This document shows positions 62,001 to 64,000 of a stretch of DNA of 64,000 nt, piece by piece (within the stretch, counting starts at the first letter, position 1; every line of letters starts with the position of its first letter). The stretch covers positions 24,270,646 to 24,334,645 of the forward strand of contig CM019220.1 of assembly GCA_009741485.1 (NCBI GenBank). Direction: 5' to 3'. Source of the DNA: Malurus cyaneus samueli. Taxonomy: Eukaryota > Chordata > Aves > Passeriformes > Maluridae. Made by a program: the position numbers and the translations under genes. The notes under the pieces were generated by a model that was not told where the DNA came from, did no database searches, and was given only the letters and a program-made list of their open reading frames with translations.

Positions 62001-64000
62001 AGTGTGAACAAGCCCCTGGTGCCCTACTATATCCTGACTCCCAGCTCTAAAGTGATGCTTCTGAATTCAGCAGGAGTTTTTGTCAGTGCACTGACCTCCT
62101 GTAGATCTCGAGAGTGCTGTTGGCTTGAGTCAGGCATATATTGCCCAGAGTGAGGTTTTTCTGCTCTGTGTCTAATCCTTCCTTCTTTTCAGGACTATTT
62201 GGTGTTTGTGGTAGGAAAATTGGATGGCTTGATGACAGTTAGTGGCCGCAGACACAACGCAGATGATGTGGTAGCCACCGCGTTGGCAGTTGAACCCATG
62301 AAGTTTGTCTATCGGGGAAGGTGAGTGTATTAAAAACTTCAGCACTGCTAATTGAGCTTTGTCACTCCTTTTTTAACCCACAGACTGTAATCAAATGACA
62401 CAGCATACACAGGAGCAATGCATGGGAACTTCTTCATGTGTGTTTTGTAGGAAAGTTGGCACTAGGTTGTGAATTTGGCTGTCCCTGCTAACTTGAAAAA
62501 CAAATACTGACACCCTGCTTCATGCATAACAGATTTTAAACTACTTTCACACAGTATAAAGGTAGATCTCAAAGTGTCTGTTTAAAACTTCTTTCAAAGC
62601 TTCTCTTAAGATGGTCTAAAGAAGCTCATATGCCAGATGTAAAGCACCTTTGTCCCCCTGAGCCTTTTGGGTGGCTGAGGGAGGAACTGTGCAGCCTGTT
62701 CTAAAGAACAAACTAGGCTGCTGAAGGACCCTCAGAGATAGTGTGTTGTATCACCAACCTGAGTGCTCTTCAGTGGTCCGTGGCTCAATGTCCAAATCAA
62801 CAATTACCACAAGGAACCCACGTCTTCTAAATTTTTCTGTGATTTTGTGATGATCTGGCATGAATAATGCTTGTGTGTGTGAAACAGTGTCATGAGAGGT
62901 TGCAGCCACTCCCGTGTGATGATAAGCCATGCACTGTTCACCATATGTTGCATCCTATCATTCTTCTGTCCTTTGTGTTTTAGGATAGCAGTGTTTTCTG
63001 TGCCCGTTTTGCATGATGATCGGATAGTGCTTGTGGCAGAGCAGCGCCCTGACGCCTCAGAGGAGGATAGTTTTCAGTGGATGAGCAGGGTTCTACAGGT
63101 AGTCAGTCTGTCCTTTTCTCTTTCCAGGTGAATAAGGCTGATGCATGAAATTAGAATATTAGAGCATCTGTTTTTTGGGCTTTTTCTCTTAAGCAAAACC
63201 TTATCACAGAGAGCTGTAATAAGCAATTTTTTTTAGGGTTGAGAATTAACAGAATTTTGTAAAAAATAAGACCTTGTTTCAGAATGTTTTTTTTTTTTAA
63301 CTTCCTACTACTATGATTCTCAAAGTCCTAAGGGTGATGGATTTTCCTTGGGTGAATGCTACATATCTCTTCTGATTTCATACAGAGAGTTACCTCTGAA
63401 AATATTCCCAACTATTCTGCCAAGTATCAGAACAACCTCTGGAAGCTTTTTATCCCTAACAATCTTATTCTAGGTCTGCAACAAGAAGTATTAAAAGTGT
63501 TTTTCCATAATTATTTTACTGTATGTCCTTGGGGGTGAAGGACAGGAAGAAGACCTGTGGTAGATTTGCATTTACGGATTTTAGAATTAATCAGTTCTAA
63601 GGAAGTAAAAACAGAGGGATCAATTATGGTAAGGGGACAACTAAAGGGAGGGATCCGAAGAACAACTTAAGGGAAGTTTGCTCTTAAGAATAAGGCAGTT
63701 GAATAATAATAGCTTCTGTCTAATTTCAGCTTTCTAACTTTTTTGGAAGGAATATCTACTAACAGGCTTTTTCATTGGAGAAAATATACTTTTTTCTCTT
63801 TTTAGAAGTGTCATAGCTAAAATAGACACTTTAGCTTTAGGCAGCAAAGAGGCTTCCCTCCTAAATTTTGTGAGTTTTATGTTCTACTGTGCTTTTGTGA
63901 TTGTGCCATACATGCTAAATTTGCTGTGATATAATTTTGGCTTTTGAAAATCTCTGCACTTTTTGCCCATTTTTAAGAGCCTTTCCTAATCCCTGATGTG
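1689..64000 (+). CDS. DIP2A: DIP2A gene, 5' part (22 coding exons, 3' end beyond window)
   Basis: Splicing the 22 exons listed separately gives about 878 residues that match the disco-interacting protein 2 family throughout, against about 1,570 for the full protein. Order: DMAP1-binding domain (about residues 8-130), Ser-rich linker (about 135-300), then the first of two fatty-acyl-AMP-ligase-like domains (about 310-878). The second such domain, which the family always has, must lie to the right. Paralog A is chosen over B and C because exon 3 (GVDPSLQAENRVPG) and exons 15-16 (PYALMK, DMHWSLLAQRDQRDVSLSS) fit my memory of DIP2A best; some stretches (GVVTNWPPSL) look B/C-like and are probably ancestral. 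Known for the family: cytoplasmic or membrane-associated proteins linked to acyl-CoA/diacylglycerol metabolism and neuronal development; DIP2A was also reported as an FSTL1 receptor. The catalytic activity is not settled. All junctions are GT-AG and in frame except for a defect inside exon 1. Confidence 0.93.
2276..2693 (-). mobile_element. CR1 LINE 3' fragment
   Basis: Read on the minus strand this is the 3' end of a chicken-repeat-1 retrotransposon. The minus frame over 2353-2553 contains AVAAPSLEAFKARLD, the C-terminal end of CR1 reverse-transcriptase ORF2. The typical 3' terminus (atcacagaatgat on the plus strand) lies at about 2277-2290. It is the longest and best-preserved CR1 copy in the window, and is 5'-truncated as is usual for the family. 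Confidence 0.92.
4722..4802. repeat. T/G-rich low-complexity tract
   Basis: Runs of TTTGGG, GGTTTT and poly-T with almost no A or C on the plus strand. Tracts of this sort are frequent in avian introns. No function is evident. Confidence 0.8.
5474..5521 (+). mobile_element. short CR1 3' end
   Basis: The sequence ggacttggcgatcttggagg followed by ccaa-like text and tgattctatga matches the last about 50 bases of CR1 in plus orientation, with several substitutions. Confidence 0.7.
7971..8033. repeat. AT-rich low-complexity block
   Basis: Nearly pure A/T for about 60 bases (taattattataaaaataaat and following). No microsatellite unit and no gene. Confidence 0.8.
8549..8608 (-). mobile_element. 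short CR1 3' end
   Basis: The string tatagaatcatttagactgg, followed by aaaagaccactgagttcatg, is a degenerate CR1 3' terminus in minus orientation. Confidence 0.7.
13985..14029. repeat. (TG)n/(TA)n microsatellite
   Basis: A short TG run followed by about 20 TA units, with one TTA interruption near 14015-14018. Likely length-polymorphic. Confidence 0.97.
15053..15110. repeat. T/G-rich low-complexity tract
   Basis: GGGTTT- and TTTTG-type runs, much like the tract at 4722. An apparent open frame across it is a composition artefact. Confidence 0.75.
16418..16530. repeat. AT-rich low-complexity block
   Basis: About 110 bases almost free of G and C, with many short ATTATA/TATAAT self-complementary words. 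No gene or mobile-element signature. Confidence 0.8.
17336..17405 (-). mobile_element. short CR1 3' end
   Basis: The terminus atcacagaatgggccaggtt, followed by ggaagggaacgcagtgggtc, matches a CR1 3' end in minus orientation. Only about 70 bases are recognisable. Confidence 0.8.
19714..19775. repeat. three spaced copies of ATTTTCTAATTCT
   Basis: The 13-mer ATTTTCTAATTCT occurs exactly at 19714-19726, 19735-19747 and 19763-19775, at intervals of 21 and 28 bases, with similar sequence between. This looks like a decayed minisatellite or local duplication. Confidence 0.85.
23303..23374 (+). CDS. DIP2A: DIP2A exon 2
   Basis: 72 nt, entered and left in phase 1. Encodes GDITQKGYEKKRAKLLARYI and the next few residues, part of the DMAP1-binding domain and almost invariant in the DIP2 family. 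Acceptor ttcttttctttag, donor gtgaga. Joined to exon 1 in the corrected frame it gives ...LELELS-GDITQ...; joined in the frame written in exon 1 it hits TAG at 23348-23350. Confidence 0.96.
26585..26643 (+). mobile_element. short CR1 3' end
   Basis: Text such as gctggaccaggtgaacttca and ggtccctccaacctgggtgg, closing with ttctgtgattctgt, is the canonical CR1 3' terminus in plus orientation. Confidence 0.85.
29366..30085. mobile_element. passerine-type ERV LTR / relic, non-coding
   Basis: Starts TGTCATGGTTTGGCACCAGC, a start I associate with songbird endogenous-retrovirus LTR families. Further inside are a stretch with tttattacttac, and gggcccaggcttggccagca and gcttctagcagcttctcaca, also typical. 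No retroviral gene is readable; open frames across it are short and unrelated to gag, pol or env. The right boundary is uncertain by tens of bases and the family name cannot be fixed without a repeat library. Its presence favours a songbird source. Confidence 0.75.
31106..31128. repeat. 10-bp perfect inverted repeat
   Basis: TTTTGAAAAC (31106-31115), loop ATG, then GTTTTCAAAA (31119-31128). A further gttttcaaaa lies about 25 bases downstream. Probably incidental. Confidence 0.85.
32073..32192 (+). CDS. DIP2A: DIP2A exon 3
   Basis: 120 nt, phase 1 at both ends. Encodes DPSLQAENRVPGSSQATAAV and the KQQKSR...SRDERFRS stretch. This exon discriminates best between paralogs and supports DIP2A. Acceptor tgtgtttcag, donor gtaagg. 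The segment is basic and Ser/Gln-rich, probably a flexible part of the DMAP1-binding region. Confidence 0.96.
34289..34510 (+). mobile_element. degenerate avian ERV LTR fragment
   Basis: Opens TGTCCTGGCTTCAGCTGGAA, then contains aatagctggtacagtattgt and gttcctatctcaacccatgg, ending tcttccccatcccacct. These are the start and end of a common avian endogenous-retrovirus LTR whose middle is largely replaced here by an A/T-rich stretch. Non-coding relic; no retroviral gene nearby. Confidence 0.8.
34896..34910. other. assembly gap (15 N)
   Basis: Fifteen unresolved bases within intron 3, between a T-rich stretch and tataatgagg. The true length is unknown; no exon is affected. Confidence 1.
37083..37318 (+). 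mobile_element. avian ERV LTR fragment
   Basis: Starts TGTCCTGGTTTGGGGTCTCT; later has catttctttttttgtaccat, tttcatatctcattgctatt, tttcagtaaattgtttttat, cttagcccgagatctttgcc and a GA-rich end. This is the layout of a common avian solo LTR. Truncated or internally deleted; non-coding. Confidence 0.8.
37766..37826 (-). mobile_element. short CR1 3' end
   Basis: atagaataagagaattttgt followed by tagagttggaaaatacctct and aagatcattgagcccattgg fits a diverged CR1 3' terminus in minus orientation. Confidence 0.7.
38235..38354 (+). CDS. DIP2A: DIP2A exon 4
   Basis: 120 nt, phase 1 to phase 1. Encodes DVHTEAVQAALAKYKERKMP followed by MPSKRRSVLVHSSVETYTPP, the end of the DMAP1-binding domain and one of its most conserved parts. 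The basic cluster KERK...SKRR could interact with nucleic acid or act as a localisation signal; that is inference. Acceptor tttctatatag, donor gtacat. Confidence 0.97.
38374..38482 (+). mobile_element. CR1 fragment
   Basis: gagagaagctgtggctgtcc, ggatggggattggagcaacc and gggatagtggaaggtgcccc match the CR1 ORF2 end and 3'UTR, plus orientation. It lies only about 20 bases after exon 4, so it inserted close to the splice donor without disturbing it. Confidence 0.88.
39480..40080. repeat. GC-richer unassigned block, possible old repeat
   Basis: About 600 bases clearly richer in G and C than the surrounding intron, bounded on the right by a CR1 fragment. The minus strand is open over 39444-40049 (201 codons), the longest open frame in the window, but its Pro/His/Gly-rich translation resembles no protein I know and has no splice or codon-structure support. 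I read it as an old repeat or GC-rich insert rather than a gene. Confidence 0.45.
40100..40273 (+). mobile_element. CR1 3' fragment of a second subfamily
   Basis: ctggaattcatgaactgttt followed by ggacaacactcccaggcatg, cattcttggggttctcctgt and gagtcccttccaacttagga match the CR1 subtype whose 3' end reads ...GGACAAC...CTGTGCAGGGC...GGTCCCTTCCAACT. It differs from the other copies in the window. Confidence 0.85.
40665..40866 (+). mobile_element. CR1 3' fragment
   Basis: Well-preserved CR1 end: the plus frame ending near 40782 reads VPREAVAAPSLEVSKPRLD, the ORF2 C-terminus, followed by gtggaaggtgtccctgccca, gggtcccttccaactcaaac and the 3' terminus. Confidence 0.93.
42989..43234 (+). CDS. DIP2A: DIP2A exon 5
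   Basis: 246 nt, phase 1 to phase 1; the longest coding exon seen. Starts DTSSASEDEGSLRRQGRISS, continues with SHSNVEPWLNRVIQG (conserved), then a Ser/Thr-rich tract GSSTSSSASSTSSHPGG at about residues 173-189 and an Ala/Thr-rich run ending LADLMAHTQI. The acidic SASEDE motif is a plausible casein-kinase-2 target (inference). Acceptor gaccacag has a weak pyrimidine tract; donor gtcagt. Confidence 0.96.
43235..46638 (+). other. DIP2A: DIP2A intron 5
   Basis: 3.4 kb intron, AT-rich, with one CR1 copy at 46166-46440 ending about 200 bases before exon 6. Nothing else recognised. Confidence 0.85.
46166..46440 (+). mobile_element. CR1 3' fragment
   Basis: Contains ggacaagggggaatggttta, ggaagaaattcttccctgtg, gtgctgaggccctggcatcc, gcttggagcaacctgggata and ccattctgattctgtgaca: CR1 ORF2 end and 3'UTR in plus orientation, about 275 bases, little truncated within this segment. 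Confidence 0.93.
46639..46767 (+). CDS. DIP2A: DIP2A exon 6
   Basis: 129 nt, phase 1 to phase 1. Encodes ENHSAPPDVTTGLVEYLHHE, then RPQVPSMRGVPRGYSSSILETAD. HSAPPDVTT is a family hallmark; the rest is variable linker. Acceptor atttctgcag, donor gtgatt. Confidence 0.96.
46768..47147 (+). other. DIP2A: DIP2A intron 6
   Basis: 380-base AT-rich intron; no repeat or other feature seen. Confidence 0.9.
47148..47267 (+). CDS. DIP2A: DIP2A exon 7
   Basis: 120 nt, phase 1 to phase 1. Encodes GVPVNSRVSSKIQQLLNTLK, then RPKRPPLKEFFVDDFEELLE, one of the most conserved stretches in the DIP2 family, joining the linker to the first adenylate-forming domain. Acceptor catttggcag, donor gttaat (weaker than its neighbours). 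Confidence 0.97.
47268..48184 (+). other. DIP2A: DIP2A intron 7
   Basis: 917-base intron, no repeat recognised. The sequence directly before exon 8 is open in the exon frame, which is why a longer open frame appears from 48121. Confidence 0.88.
48185..48382 (+). CDS. DIP2A: DIP2A exon 8
   Basis: 198 nt, phase 1 to phase 1. Begins VQQPDPNQPKPEGNQVNVLK and reaches GVVTNWPPSLLAALQCWGTT and CLTALDTTGKAIYTLTYG. This opens the first fatty-acyl-AMP-ligase-like domain; the YTLTYG end corresponds to the usual '.LTY..L' start of adenylate-forming enzymes. The Cys codon TGC at 48301-48303 sits where I remember Arg (LQRWGT) in mammalian paralogs; CGC to TGC is a single CpG transition. Acceptor ctctggttttag, donor gtacgt. 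Confidence 0.96.
48383..49223 (+). other. DIP2A: DIP2A intron 8
   Basis: 841-base AT-rich intron with a short T/A run near 49050. No repeat or gene recognised. Confidence 0.88.
49224..49315 (+). CDS. DIP2A: DIP2A exon 9
   Basis: 92 nt, entered in phase 1 and left in phase 0, the first intron of this gene that does not split a codon. Encodes GKLWSRSLKLAYTLLNKLTT, then KNEPLLKPGDR. KPGDRVAL (with exon 10) is the usual motif ahead of the first beta-strand in adenylate-forming folds. Acceptor ctttttctttag, donor gtaggc. Confidence 0.97.
49584..49694 (+). CDS. DIP2A: DIP2A exon 10
   Basis: 111 nt, phase 0 to phase 0. Encodes VALVFPNSDPVMFMVAFYGC, then LLAELIPVPIEVPLTRK. This is the small-residue helix and '.P.PIE.P' segment that fatty-acyl-AMP ligases share. 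Intron 9 before it is only 268 bases. Acceptor tattttcgtag, donor gtaggc. Confidence 0.97.
49695..50442 (+). other. DIP2A: DIP2A intron 10
   Basis: 748-base intron carrying a short GT microsatellite at 49756-49777; otherwise plain AT-rich sequence. Confidence 0.88.
49756..49777. repeat. short (TG)n microsatellite
   Basis: About ten TG units with one TATG interruption. Confidence 0.9.
50443..50566 (+). CDS. DIP2A: DIP2A exon 11
   Basis: 124 nt, phase 0 to phase 1. Encodes DAGSQQIGFLLGSCGVTLAL, then TTDACQKGLPKAQTGEVVTFK, strongly conserved in DIP2 proteins and within the N-terminal subdomain of the first adenylate-forming fold. Acceptor gtttctccacag, donor gtgtgg. Confidence 0.97.
50821..50930 (+). 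CDS. DIP2A: DIP2A exon 12
   Basis: 110 nt, phase 1 to phase 0. Encodes GWPRLIWFVIDGKHLAKPAK, then DWHPQVRDASDEIAYIE. The AYIE end leads straight into the P-loop-equivalent segment of exon 13. Intron 11 before it is only 254 bases. Acceptor tttttctttgaag, donor gtgatc. Confidence 0.96.
50931..51323 (+). other. DIP2A: DIP2A intron 12
   Basis: 393-base intron; no repeat or other feature seen. Confidence 0.88.
51324..51426 (+). CDS. DIP2A: DIP2A exon 13
   Basis: 103 nt, phase 0 to phase 1. Encodes YKTSKEGSTVGITVSHASML, then AHCHALTQACGYSE. The YKTSKEGSTVGITVSH stretch (about residues 513-528) takes the place of the A3 phosphate-binding loop (T-S-G-S-T-G-x-P-K-G-V) of active adenylate-forming enzymes but lacks its glycine spacing and lysine. 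That degeneracy is, as I recall it, shared across the family. Acceptor tttctcttctcag, donor gtaagt. Confidence 0.97.
51427..52359 (+). other. DIP2A: DIP2A intron 13
   Basis: 933-base intron; possibly an old repeat around 51590-51700 (unassigned). No gene. Confidence 0.85.
52360..52424 (+). CDS. DIP2A: DIP2A exon 14
   Basis: 65 nt, the shortest exon found, phase 1 to phase 0. Encodes AETLTNVLDFKREAGLWHGV followed by LT. LDFKR...GLWHG is conserved in all DIP2 paralogs. Acceptor tttcactttcag, donor gtgagt. Confidence 0.96.
52425..52742 (+). other. DIP2A: DIP2A intron 14
   Basis: 318-base AT-rich intron with no recognisable feature. Confidence 0.88.
52743..52836 (+). CDS. DIP2A: DIP2A exon 15
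   Basis: 94 nt, phase 0 to phase 1. Encodes SVMNRMHVISIPYALMKVNP, then LSWIQKVCSYK. PYALMK supports DIP2A (I recall PYSLMK in DIP2C). Acceptor ctttttctcatag, donor gtatcc. Confidence 0.96.
52837..53263 (+). other. DIP2A: DIP2A intron 15
   Basis: 427-base intron; no feature recognised. Confidence 0.88.
53264..53383 (+). CDS. DIP2A: DIP2A exon 16
   Basis: 120 nt, phase 1 to phase 1. Encodes ARVAVVKSRDMHWSLLAQRD, then QRDVSLSSLRMLIVADGANP. SRDMHW and LRMLIVADGANPW (with exon 17) are near-invariant in DIP2 proteins; the latter lies on the core strand of the adenylate-forming fold. Acceptor ttttggtttccag, donor gtgagt. Confidence 0.97.
53384..54125 (+). other. DIP2A: DIP2A intron 16
   Basis: 742-base intron, no repeat recognised. 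Confidence 0.88.
54126..54240 (+). CDS. DIP2A: DIP2A exon 17
   Basis: 115 nt, phase 1 to phase 2. Encodes (W)SISSCDAFLNVFQSRGLKP, then EVICPCASSSEALTVAIR. CDAFLNVFQS and VICPCASS.EALTVAIRR are family signatures. Acceptor attctttttag, donor gtaatt. Confidence 0.97.
54241..55131 (+). other. DIP2A: DIP2A intron 17
   Basis: 891-base intron with a CR1 piece at 54297-54416 near its start; otherwise plain. Confidence 0.87.
54297..54416 (-). mobile_element. CR1 3' fragment
   Basis: gctttggttggaaggagttc, cccctgccatgggtagggac, ccaggttgctccaagcccca and tccagcctggcctggaacac are CR1 in minus orientation. Only 56 bases separate it from the exon 17 donor. Confidence 0.92.
55132..55271 (+). CDS. DIP2A: DIP2A exon 18
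   Basis: 140 nt, phase 2 to phase 1. Encodes (R)PPELGGPPPGKAVLSMNCL, then SFGVIRVDTEEKLSVLTVQD and VGQIMPG. RVDTEEKLSVLTVQDVG is a family signature. TGT at 55184-55186 gives Cys where I remember Gly (MNGLSYG) in mammals. Acceptor ttgtctcttccag, donor gtagga. Confidence 0.97.
55520..55555 (-). mobile_element. possible CR1 3' end, weak
   Basis: gatagaatatttcagttgaa followed by agggactctt resembles the CR1 minus-strand terminus but only about 30 bases can be compared. Confidence 0.4.
56518..56571 (+). mobile_element. short CR1 3' end
   Basis: gttggacttgatcttaaagg, tcttttccaacctaatcaat and tctctgattctg match the CR1 3' terminus, plus orientation. Confidence 0.85.
59760..60332. repeat. degenerate foldback-type interspersed repeat
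   Basis: A 17-bp perfect inverted repeat is present: GAATGTACATGTGGACT at 59972-59988 and its reverse complement at 60042-60058. A third, 15/17 copy in the first orientation lies at 60263-60279. Near the right end is ggttacgggtaagtag plus a T-run. This arrangement (a GTTACGG-GTAAGTA end, internal arms in opposite orientation) resembles an abundant sauropsid repeat I remember from turtle and crocodilian sequence with CTTACCGTAAC/GTTACGGTGAGTAA ends, but I cannot name it or fix its edges. Between the arms a 14-bp palindrome occupies 59999-60012. Confidence 0.6.
61289..61425 (+). CDS. DIP2A: DIP2A exon 19
   Basis: 137 nt, phase 1 to phase 0. Encodes ASVCVVKVDGTPYLCKADEV, then GEICVNSGATGTAYFGLLGI and TKNVFE. 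The DEVGEI(C)V stretch matches the '..GEI.V' motif of adenylate-forming enzymes. Acceptor cttcttacttgcag, donor gttcgg (weaker than consensus). Confidence 0.97.
61426..61916 (+). other. DIP2A: DIP2A intron 19
   Basis: 491-base intron containing a GT microsatellite and a TTTGG tract; nothing else seen. Confidence 0.88.
61517..61583. repeat. (TG)n microsatellite followed by (TTTGG)n
   Basis: TG units with two TATG interruptions at 61517-61549, then TTTGG pentamers to about 61583. The pair starts about 90 bases after the exon 19 donor. Confidence 0.93.
61917..61997 (+). CDS. DIP2A: DIP2A exon 20
   Basis: 81 nt, phase 0 to phase 0. Encodes AIPVTAAGVPVSDQPFTRTG, then LLGFVGP. RTGLLGF (from about residue 788) occupies the place of the A7 motif (Y/W-R-T-G-D-L-G); the ribose-binding Asp is replaced by Leu, which I recall as usual for this domain in DIP2 proteins. 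Acceptor cttctcctttcag, donor gtaagt. Confidence 0.97.
62193..62320 (+). CDS. DIP2A: DIP2A exon 21
   Basis: 128 nt, phase 0 to phase 2. Encodes DYLVFVVGKLDGLMTVSGRR, then HNADDVVATALAVEPMKFVYRG. V-G-K-L-D-G-L...SGRRHNADDV is the hinge and start of the C-terminal subdomain, matching G-R.KD-L-I...GRNHYPQDIE of fatty-acyl-AMP ligases. Intron 20 before it is only 195 bases. Acceptor ccttcttttcag, donor gtgagt. Confidence 0.97.
62321..62983 (+). other. DIP2A: DIP2A intron 21
   Basis: 663-base intron; no repeat identified with confidence. Confidence 0.87.
62984..63098 (+). CDS. DIP2A: DIP2A exon 22 (last exon in window)
   Basis: 115 nt, phase 2 to phase 0. Encodes (R)IAVFSVPVLHDDRIVLVAE, then QRPDASEEDSFQWMSRVLQ. 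This lies in the C-terminal subdomain of the first adenylate-forming domain. The family continues AIDSIHQVGVYC, which is not found in the remaining 900 bases, so the next exon lies beyond the window. Acceptor cctttgtgttttag, donor gtagtc. Confidence 0.97.
63099..64000 (+). other. DIP2A: start of DIP2A intron 22
   Basis: At least 902 bases of AT-rich intron to the window edge. No downstream DIP2A exon, repeat or other feature recognised. Confidence 0.85.

Noticed and set aside
63356..63538. Open frame near the right edge, considered as exon 23
   Set aside because: It does not encode the expected AIDSIHQVG continuation and resembles nothing known.
1..64000. CRISPR arrays, operons, phage or other microbial systems
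   Set aside because: The sequence is vertebrate genomic DNA; there are no spaced direct-repeat arrays and no dense prokaryotic coding.

Overview
The window is vertebrate nuclear DNA, most likely from a bird and probably a songbird. One gene is split into many small GT-AG exons by AT-rich introns. Interspersed repeats are CR1 LINE ends and LTR fragments starting TGTCATGGTTT or TGTCCTGGTTTCAGCTG, both familiar from avian genomes. A CpG island sits at the 5' end. No operons, CRISPR arrays, prokaryotic genes or intact viruses are present.

The only gene I can support is the 5' part of DIP2A (disco-interacting protein 2 homolog A) on the + strand. Twenty-two coding exons lie between 1689 and 63098. 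They encode about 878 residues, a little over half of the roughly 1,570-residue protein; the rest lies beyond the right edge. The exons encode the DMAP1-binding N-terminal domain (exons 1-4), a Ser-rich low-complexity linker (exons 5-7), and nearly all of the first fatty-acyl-AMP-ligase-like (adenylate-forming) domain (exons 8-22). Every junction from exon 2 onward keeps frame. Exon 1 does not: it appears to lack one base near 1752-1754, and possibly one codon at its 3' end.

Layout: 1-1250, upstream DNA with no gene recognised; 1395-2075, CpG island with promoter, 5'UTR and exon 1; 1782-23302, a 21.5 kb first intron; 23303-38354, exons 2-4 separated by large introns; 42989-43234, exon 5; 46639-55271, a compact cluster of exons 6-18; 55272-61288, a 6 kb intron holding an unusual degenerate foldback-type repeat; 61289-63098, exons 19-22; then the start of intron 22.

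I found no previously undescribed biological system. The items most worth checking are the exon 1 frameshift, the foldback repeat at about 59760-60332 with consensus-like splice sites, the run of phase-1 introns around frame-neutral exons, and a GC-richer island at 39480-40080 that I could not assign.
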